Shown: positions 25,468-34,294 of the stretch, piece after piece | Layout: each line of letters opens with the position of its first letter | How positions within the stretch are numbered: position 1 is the first letter of the stretch | Origin: Lobulomyces angularis | Taxonomy: Eukaryota > Chytridiomycota > Chytridiomycetes > Lobulomycetales > Lobulomycetaceae | DNA: 34,294 nt | NCBI GenBank assembly: GCA_027604685.1 | Contig: JADHYX010000066.1 | Location: 1-34,294 of the forward strand | Direction: 5' to 3' | Notes under the pieces: model-generated | Database searches by the model: none | The model's input: the letters and a program-made list of their open reading frames with translations, nothing else | Told to the model about the DNA's origin: nothing | Position numbers and translations under genes: made by a program

Positions 25468-28400
25468 CTATTTGGAATAAATTGTAATAAGTTCTAAAAC
25501 TTCCCTGTAATGAAGATTCTCCAATTCTGGTATAGAAAACCCATCCAAATCGCAATAAAATAGTGTTTTGATCATTTCTACAACTAGACGAATAATCCCC
25601 ACTTTAACTTTATTTTCTTTGGTTATAAAAATTTTATTTCCATTATTAGTTTTTTGCTTTTCTTCATTATATGAATTAAACGACAACAAAAAGACTTTAA
25701 ACGTTTTTAAATACTCCTGCCAAACTAATTTGATAATGATATGAGGTTCTTCAAAACTGCTCTCCAGCTGTAGGTTTCTCTTTGATAAAGTTGGATAATT
25801 TACTTCAATACTTTGTTCTTTTTTTTCTACTCTATCGTTGTTAACATTTTTATTTAAAAACAAAAATTCTTTTTGTTTCAGCCAAGGATTGATCTCTATC
25901 AAGTAATCTCCTAGTGCCGGGTCGATATTTTCCATAAACAGAGAAAACTGTTTATCGGAATAATTGAATAATGGTAAAAGGGCATTTTCTAATTTTTCTT
26001 CTTTTGAAATATCTGCATCTTCCTCTCCTGTCAATACAGACGCAGATGTAAAGGTAGAAGTAATTGATGCAAAAAATCCACTAATTTTGCTTTCACTTGG
26101 AAAAAGTTTATTCAGGCTAGCCTTAAAATATCGGTTCATCTTTGATATATAAAATAGTACAAAAAATTTTAGATTGATTTTTCAGTAAATATGAAACTGA
26201 CCTGATCAACGTACACCTTAACCATGTCATCAATCGTTTGTTTTATCCATTCTTCAGCTTTTTTAACCCACCAAGTCGAATCCTCCCATTCTCCTTCTTT
26301 ACAAATTCTAATATACAATTTTCCTTGAGGTTTCAAATCTATATCCACATCATGACTTAAAAAATCATCGTATAATCTATCTCTTAAAAAAATTTGAGCA
26401 CTACCGCAAATATCATCCTAATGAATATTGTTTTTTTTTTTACAAAAAATTAAAATGAAATAATAAAAAAAAAAATTTACCGCCGTTAATAAATCTTTAT
26501 CAAAAACAATAAGATCTAAAAAACTTTTATTGTCATTTAAATCTTTTGGCAGATAAATAGGAAATGTCTCGTTCCATACTGGATTCAGATTTTTATCTAT
26601 AACCTTAGTTCTGTTCAATTCCGTTCCCTCGTAGCTCAATACAGTATAGGGATCACTTGTTGTCCAATCACAAGCTAGCAAATCTGTAGCTCTGATGACT
26701 GTTACGTTAAATGTGGACGACACTGGATTTGGTTCACTTTTTTTGGCATTTGGATCAAATTTTTGTTCGCCTTTTGAGTTTACACCTAGTTTTTCCAGTA
26801 CTTCCGTCAATTTACTTTTTGCTCCCAACAAATTATTTAGTTTCATGCACGACTGTGCGTGTAAAAAATTAATAATAAAGATGCTTTTCCAATTTAATTA
26901 TATCTACCTGTTTTGTAAAACTATACTCCTCAAAAGAATTTTCTTCTAAAATTAATTTAAATTCCGAAAACATAAGCTGCGTATACTCTTTCAATGCTTT
27001 ACTTAAAGTCTATAGACAAATGATGCTTTAAATATTACCATTTTTTTTTTTTAATTTTTTACCCTCATAAATTTTTGTATTAACTTTTCTTTTTTACCAA
27101 GTTCCTTCCAGTTAAAATTTTCTATAAAGTCCAATGCGTGATGAAAAGTAGTAAACATATCTAACACTGACGAGGAATACATATTTGAAGGTGGTAATAT
27201 AGGCTAAACAATTTAAATTAAAAAGTTAAAAAACTATCTTTCTTACTTCATACTGTTCTACATCAACAGCAGGTTTAACCCATTCTGAGATTTTTTGATC
27301 GGCCATGTCCAGATACTTAATAATATAAGGGTAAAACCATTGTTCTACATTAAAATTCCTAGATATACTTTCATGATTTTAAAATAAAAAAAAAATTCAT
27401 TGAATTTTTACTTACAGCATTTGATTTTCGTTACAAATGTTGTGAAGCAGTTTCACAGCTTGGTATAAATCCAGTGTCTCTTTGATTGCATATTCGTCAT
27501 CTTTGGAAGTGCTATTAATTGTGTATTCCATATTATTAAGCTAAATTAAAAAGAGTTAAAATAACTATTACTTTTAAAATACCTCCAAAATTAGATACTT
27601 GAAGCAGGTTTCTGCAGTTACCAAACTTAAATGGTACCCACCACTTCCATCCTCTTCCTCTAAAACTTTAGTAGGATAATACATGGCATATTTGTTAATT
27701 TCTATATTAATTGCTTTTGCTAATAACGTTAATCTTAAAATTTCTCTTGGCTGAGAAGAAAGCCGGTTATTTAAATGATGATATCTACTATTAATTGATT
27801 CCATTAACAAGTCATATATGTCAGAATTAAGTTGCTTTATTGTTTGGTAGTCAGGTTGGGTTTGCCAAACTGGAGAATTGACAATATCCCTGGAAACTTT
27901 AATAGCCAGCTGCATTGTACCGTCAGAAAAAACAGCCGACTCTGGGGTTAAAACTTTAAAGTCCTCGGAAAAACTAAAAACAAGGTTAAATATAATTTTT
28001 TTTGGAATTTGGTTTCAACCTGGCAAAATAAACTCTTACCGACTTTTTTAAACCTTTCAACGTTGTTAAATAATATACGGTATCAGATTTTTTTAAAGTT
28101 GTTACATCGAAACACAGTTTCAAAACATTTGTTAATTGAGGATACACATCTTCTAAAAGCAATACTTTGGCATGAAACCGTTGAATTAATATGTCTAGAA
28201 GATAAAAAAATTATTAAATACAATTTTTATATTAAAAACCTAAAAGTGCAATTTCTCTAAAAACTTTCCCTAATCTCCAACGCAACGCACATTCTGTTAA
28301 AACTTGCTGCGAATTTTTGGATAAGCCAATTTCTTTTTTTTGATTACTTAGATCATGATCTAAACACTTTGCTAATAGTTTGGTATAATACAAGTGTGAA

Positions 28401-29663
28401 CTTTTAGGAATCAAATCTAACGTGTTTATGCTTTTGTGAGCAACATTATTACCAAACCTGATAAGATTTTGTTTAAAAAAAATAATAATTTTAATAAAAG
28501 AGTGAAAAAAATACCGCAAATCCATGACCTTTTGTAAACCACTAAGCATGTGTAATTCTGAACTTTTCCAACTATTATAAGCTTCAACCGAAGAAAAGTC
28601 TTTTAAAGAACTAAATTTTACACGATCATTCTTTAAGTCATCAATGTAATTTTGAATTTCAGCAAAAACATATTTTTCATTCCCATTTTTTTTGGCATCT
28701 AAAACAGCAGTGTCATGGTAGTCTTTTGGTACATCAAAAACAATTCTTAGCCATAAAGCCAAAAATTGAGAAGATTCGTTGTTAGTATCAGCAGCAGCAT
28801 CTTGGGCTTTGGTGCTTTTAAAAAAAGGTTGAAGTAAACCAGACCAAACTTCTTTTTTGTTTAGAAGGTCACTTTCATGGAACTTTATGCTGCCTAAAAA
28901 AAAAAAAAATTTCCATAAAAAATTTTAACAAATTGTATTAACCTTGTGTAGGAGAAGAAGAAATTGCACCACGAATAATACCCATATACAGTTCGACAAC
29001 CGACTTTAAAAGTTCGTCTGATTCTTCATCACTTCTTGTTTTTTTTGTAGCCCTATCATAATTTTTCATTGCATTTGAAACACACGTTGCAATTAAGACG
29101 AGCAAATCTTTTAAATCTGAAACTATATGGTTTTGGTTTCCTACCGTTTTCAAGAGTTGCAACCCAGCAATACTAAAAAATTTTTCTTTTTCTTTTGGTA
29201 TGTTAGCCATTACCTAGAAAATATAAAAATAAACATTTCTTTTCATTAAAAATGAATTACATTAGCCATTTGTAACAAGCGATCTTTAAATAATACTACT
29301 GCTTTATCAGCCAGTACAACACTAGTCTTATTAATAGTAGTTATATCAGTGGCCAGTCCACTAATTTTTTCATAGTAATGTTCTATTGAAGAAGTACTGG
29401 GGGTAGGTGGTTTTTTTTTTTGGATGCCGGTAGAACTTAAAAGTGGAAATACACAACATCGTAGAGCTTTCAAAAATTAAAAAAAAAAAAATAGAACAGA
29501 AAAATTAAAAATAAAAAAATTAAAAAAAAAATCATTAATTTATTATAATGAAATAAAATCGAAGTGCTTTACCATCTTTATAAAGATTACTATCTGAAAA
29601 TGCCGCTTTGTTAGAAGCAACAGTTTTAGTAACGTATTTTACAGTCCCTTGTCTCCGTTTCAT
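25468..29663 (-). CDS. Munc13/UNC13-like exocytosis protein, MUN-C2-MUN order, 14 exons
   Basis: Predicted 1156 residues. Exons: 29573-29663, 29261-29466, 28943-29213, 28515-28893, 28240-28457, 28020-28194, 27583-27973, 27416-27540, 27247-27358, 27063-27203, 26908-27009, 26481-26852, 26202-26417, 25468-26139. Residues 190-735 are helical and resemble the MUN/MHD1 region, including NFNVEQWFYPYIIKYLDM and DQKISEWVKPAVD. A C2 domain follows (about 782-905): FNVTVIRATDLLACDWTTSD, KVIDKNLNPVWNETF, LIVFDKDLLTADD. Acidic residues in the DWTTSD and FDKD loops suggest calcium-dependent membrane binding. A second helical part (about 910-1156) is the MHD2-like region. A C2 domain between two MUN parts is the fungal layout (Ync13 of fission yeast), unlike animal Munc13. 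Such proteins prime or tether secretory vesicles through SNAREs. Exon 6 ends at an unusual GTTGAA donor that restores the frame. Confidence 0.9.
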
Positions 29664-30052
29664 AACACCTTTAATTGAAGATCAACTAAAAAGTCTTTTT
29701 ATAAAGGAAAAGGAATCTTAAAAATTCTAATGGAGTTTTTGAAAAATGGAGTAAGATTGAGATTGTCTTAAAAAAAAAATTTTTTTTTTCAGCAAAATAA
29801 AAATTGAGTAAAAAACTAAATTAAAAAAAAAAGTTTTATAAGTTTTTTTTTACTTTAACATGTTAGTTTTTCTTCCATTAACAAAAAATAATTCAAATTT
29901 TGTATAGAAACTATTTTTAGTCAGTTTTTCAATTTACTATTACTTAGGTAATATTAATCTTATTAAAATAAAAATAAAAATATTATTTATAAATAAAACA
30001 TCAGTTTAAAATAAAGATTATCTAAAAATGAATTTTTTTGTAAAAATCTAAA
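29664..30052. other. Intergenic region, no gene seen
   Basis: This lies between the Munc13-like start and the Pol5 stop. It is extremely AT-rich with long A and T runs. It presumably contains the Munc13-like promoter and the Pol5 3' end. Confidence 0.6.
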
Positions 30053-33000
30053 TTAAATTAACTTGGAAAGTTCTTTAATAGCGTTTTCTAATCCGTTTAA
30101 ATCTTTAAATTTGGTTAAATGTTCTCTTAAGCAGTCACCATCAATGATCTTATTCAACTAAAAAATAAAAAAATTTTAAATGCTAAATTTTGATGACTAT
30201 ACCTCCTCTTTAGAAAGAAATTTTAAATAAAATTTTAAAATTTGTTTGAATTTTGAGAGACTTTCTTTTAATCTTTTTTGATTAAATTTAAATTTTGTAA
30301 CAGATGCAACTCCTTCCTCGTCTTCGCCTAAACTGTCAGGATCTTGATCTTCACAGTGACTGACATTTTCCTTTTTTAATTCTTCACTGATAAATTTAAG
30401 ACTATCTAAAAAATTGAGACTCAAACATTTTAAACATTTAGTCAAATATTCTTTTTCATCTGGAATTTCCTAGAAGTAAAAATGAAATTACTTAAAAAAA
30501 CTGGTATATCTGCAATTTTTTTGGTTACCTTTTTTGGGATACTGTGTAAAATTTCAGAAAATATCTCAATTCCTTCACAAAATTTGAATAAACTATTATT
30601 CTCAATTGCTTGCACCTTAATCAATTCGCTAAAGTTAAATAAAAGATTCACACTTATTTTTCTATATCGATTTTTTAAATCCAAGAATATATTTTTCGTC
30701 AACTTCGTATTTTTTTTTTGTAAATTTTTAAATGCTTCAGTGTAAATTGATGTTAAGGAAAATTCCTTTTCTACTTTTTTGGATTCCTTCCCAAGTTTCT
30801 ATAAAACAAAACAAAAAGAAAAAAAGTTAGTTCCATTGGATATACAAAGTCTAGTACTTGTTTTTTATGTGACTTTTCAACAGTTTCATCAGAACATTGT
30901 CCAAATATTCTTACAAATAATAAGCAGCAATTAGAGCCTATGTTTATTAAAGGTTTACTCTGTCCATACTTTTTCATTAAATCAAAACATTCCTCCAATC
31001 CATTTAACACTAGTTCTTTCTTTAGCCCCTTTGGTACTTCCTTTACTTTTATTAACTTTTTTGTAAAATTTTCCAGCTTCTGATGCACTTGTAACTGTTC
31101 ACTTTTAATATTTAAGGTATTTTTTACATAAGTTCGCAAAGTAAGACTTAGCAATTTCGGTATGAAATAAACCATTAATTGATTGTGACTCTGTTTTTTG
31201 GAAAAATTTTCCAATAAATCTATTACTTTCAGTTTAAAATGTAAAAGAATCTGCTTAGATGCTAAAAAAAAATAAAATGGAAAATTTAATATAATGCAGA
31301 AATAACAATATTAGAACCTTTTTTTTCTGCAAGAAGCCTTTTTTTTTCCTTAAATATTTCAACTAACTTATGATCAAATGCTCCCATTTCATCATCATCC
31401 AGTCCATCATCAGAGTCTACATTTTCATCTCCTGGAGGCACCAAAACTTTAAATGATTCATTTTCCTCCTCTTCTTCTGATGCATCTTCAATTTCTTCAC
31501 TTTCTTCTTCCGACTCAGACTAGTTTATTTAATAAATAAAAAAAACTTAAAAAATAAAATTTTGTGAATGTAACCTCAGAAACATCCTCTCCATCATCCT
31601 CTATTTCCAAAATGTCAGAATCTCTACCAGTTTGTGGCTCCAATACCTTAATAACAATTAACATCACAACAAAAAATAAAAAAGATAAAACTGAATTACA
31701 TTAAAGATGACATCTAATCCCTTTTCACTAATACTTTCACTGAAGCAGTTAAAACCATAAATTGCCAAATTTCTGATCAAAATACTAGGTTTACTCAACA
31801 ACGTTATAAAAATATCCACTAAGACATCCCCTTCGCCTAATTCTTCAGTTTCCTCAGCACTCTCTAGTGATTTTCTTTTTTTTTTTTTTTTTTCAACCTC
31901 ATTTTTGGCAGATAAAAATAATCTGTCCAATATTAAACTTAATTCAAGACATAATTCCAAAAAGTCACTTTTAGGATCCTCTAAAATTTTTAATAACATC
32001 AAGGATATTAGAGCTTTTAAACTAGTTTTTTTTTTTTTTTCCAGCGTAAGTTCCTTGTCCAACATTGAATTTTCCACTGTTTCAACTTTTAAAATATTAT
32101 TTTCAAGTTCAGTTAAGTTTTTAAAAATTTCCATTAGTTTTGATTCCAATTCTGATCCAAATTTGTGTAAAAAATTTTTTTTGCTTTTCAGCAAATCAAA
32201 CAACAAAGATACGGTTTCAAAGCACCAGTCATCTATAAGATATGAAATAAAAAAATTTTTTATTAATAATTATTTTTTTTTTTTAATTTAAAACTTACAA
32301 TTTTTTTCTCCTTGCTTTATCAAATTATCCAATGAGCTAAAAAAATTTAACCTACTTTCCTCTGATATTTTTTTTGAAACTTTAGGTAATAATCTATTGT
32401 CGTAATTCACATTTTCATTCAAATCTATAAATCCTACTACAGCTAAAAAACCTATGGCCTTTTTTTTCCATTCCTTCCCTGGCAATTTAACATTTAACTT
32501 CAATAGATTTGATAATTTTTCCAAACACCAAATTCTTTTTAGTTCTGTAACGTTAGATTCTAGCTGATCATCCTCCTTTGTGAATGTTGAGAATAAGTGA
32601 TTCAAAAAGTCATTAATTCCTTCTTCAGAAATAGATGACAAAATTGAAGTTACTGTTTGAGTTTTAGTAATCTTGTCAAAATTATGATGCCCATTTTTTC
32701 CTACAAGCTGTAAAAAAAATTGAAAACTAAAGTCTTTATTATCTTTTGCAGTGGAACTTATTGCCTGAGACTAAAAAAAAAAAACAAAAAATGAATTTTA
32801 AAAATTTTTTAAAAATAATCTATTACAGTTTTTTTTGCAACTTTGTGAAGATAAGTTTTTTCCCCACTTAAGTTATTTATTAAACACCTCATAAAATTTT
32901 TTGAAAAAATTGTTGGTACTTCGGAGTTTTTTAATTTGGGAAGAATTATTTGAAATATTTGAAATCCAAGATACTTTCTTTCATGTGTAGAGTTAAAAAA

Positions 33001-34214
33001 TGAGTCTATAGTTTTGAAAAAAAATAAAAAAGGTGACATTCAAATATAATAGTTACCTTCAATAATAAACATCCAAAAATCTTCGACTTTCAAAAAAGTT
33101 TTGTTTCTTTTAAAAATTAAATCAATAAACGACTCCCAAATGCTATGAATGTTTGGATGTGTAACAGTAGATTCTTTTAAAATTTCTCTTACGCAGCTCA
33201 CATTCTCAAGAGAACATACAATTTTTTTGTTTTTAAAATTAACTAAAACCGATTTCCAGTCTAAATTTGGGTATTTTTCTTGCATTTCCAAAGCAAACCA
33301 TAGTTGTTCAGTATTAATGGTCTCCTTATAAAAACAAAAAAAAAAATAAAGGTGTTAATTGAATTATTTTTAATATTGACAATTAAGCAAAAATAGATAA
33401 ATAAATTTTTTTTATTCTAATAGCAAAAAATTTTTAATATGAAAACTTACAATTTTTTCCCCTTTTTTAGGAAAGTAGATAGCTTCGAAACAGCACTGAA
33501 CAAATTCGTCTCTTTGTTCAAAATTCGCATTAATATTTTTTATCAAGTTCAAAATTAAAAAACAACAACTTTCAGCCAAGAAAGATTTTTTTACCAAAGA
33601 ATCACTTAATAGTTTAAGGACTCTTTTTAAATCTTCCAGAGTTGTTTCCTTTCTAAACAAAATTCCTGATCGAATCATTGCCATAACGCCAAAAATTCTG
33701 CCAAACAACACATCTCTTTCTTCCTAAAAAATAAAAATTGTATTTTTAGCCTAAAAGATTACAACTTTAATGTAATTTACCTCCCCTTTCATCCCCCCTG
33801 TGGTAACACAGCTTGTCTCTATTAAATCTAAAACTGTTTTTGAATGCAACCACTCCATTGCTGATAAAAGCTTTTATTTTAATGTAAAGTAAAGAATTAG
33901 TAAAAAATATGGTTAAAAATTTTCACCTCCGTTAATGCTAAACTAAAACCTTGTCTGGCACCATCTCTTCCACTAACTATTCCTTTACAAAGTCGTTTTA
34001 AAGCATAAGATAAATCTTGTTGAATTTCATTCAAATTTTGACCATTGTTTTGAGAAATACCACTTTCGTTGTTATTTAGTGATTGAATTGTAGTTATTAA
34101 ATCCTTGGCAGCTTTTATTCTAACTTTTTCATCCAGGTCTGCCAACTCCCAATAAAATTGCATGGTTGTCTCAGGTAACTTATCCTTTGCTGAGTTCACC
34201 GTAGATGAAGTCAT
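30053..34214 (-). CDS. POL5: Pol5/MYBBP1A-family nucleolar protein, 13 exons
   Basis: Predicted 1149 residues. Exons: 33927-34214, 33781-33870, 33451-33723, 33057-33324, 32827-33005, 32299-32770, 31700-32232, 31575-31646, 31318-31519, 30858-31261, 30492-30798, 30203-30459, 30053-30157. Family signatures: FYWELADLDEKVRIKAAKDL at the N-terminus, YALKRLCKGIVSGRDGARQG, SLALTELLS (only after splicing), EERDVLFGRIFGVMAMIRSG, HERKYLGFQIFQIILP, and an acidic block followed by DGLDDDEMGAFDHKLVEIF (about 755-785). The rest is HEAT/armadillo-like helices with lysine-rich loops. Budding yeast Pol5 is essential and acts in rRNA synthesis and 60S assembly; despite the name it is not an active DNA polymerase. 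The intron at 30460-30491 is only 32 nt and has two equally in-frame solutions. The start at 34214 is followed by a good N-terminal family match; 80 bases of upstream sequence remain in the window. Confidence 0.91.
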
Positions 34215-34294
34215 TATTTATTATTATAAATTTTTTTTTCTAATTCAAATTCTATATCAAAAAAAATTTTAATAATAAAATTTTTTTTCGAATA

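Overview
This is an AT-rich eukaryotic window carrying nine recognisable protein-coding genes, all interrupted by short GT-AG introns. I reconstructed 80 introns, from 32 to 129 nt and mostly 40-60 nt. Eight genes lie on the minus strand and one on the plus strand. The gene set points to a fungus, probably an early-diverging and intron-rich one: elongation factor 3 with its chromodomain-like insert, a Munc13-type protein with the MUN-C2-MUN order seen in fungi, Pol5/MYBBP1A, Trm44, an HMG-box protein and a full-length ABCA transporter. A Rozella-like or other early-diverging lineage would fit the base composition and intron density, but that is inference.

Layout: 1-70 is C-rich degenerate repeat. 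71-2378 has no firm gene, only coding-like islands that may be a decayed or heavily spliced gene. An HMG-box protein follows (2379-3453, -), then a full-length ABCC/MRP exporter in 16 exons (3899-8549, -). After about 1.5 kb of empty sequence comes TRM44, tRNA-Ser Um44 methyltransferase, in 9 exons including one of 14 nt (10056-11828, -). A divergent unidentified 301-residue gene (11961-13033, +) shares a 132-bp promoter with it. An ABCA exporter spans 19 exons including one of only 4 nt (13263-19973, -). Then come eEF3 (20550-23886, -), a 79-residue small zinc-finger protein split into five tiny exons (24303-24918, -), a Munc13/UNC13-like protein in 14 exons (25468-29663, -) and Pol5/MYBBP1A in 13 exons (30053-34214, -).

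Functionally these are mostly housekeeping genes: translation elongation (eEF3), tRNA modification (TRM44), rRNA synthesis and nucleolar function (Pol5), chromatin (HMG box), exocytosis (Munc13-like) and export (ABCC, ABCA). I see no mobile element, CRISPR array, tRNA, rRNA or operon. The distinctive feature is gene architecture: micro-exons of 4, 13, 14 and 16 nt, several stopless introns whose length is a multiple of three, and a whole gene with no long open frame. The exon models are my manual splice-site calls, checked for phase continuity and for family-conserved residues across junctions; transcript data are absent.
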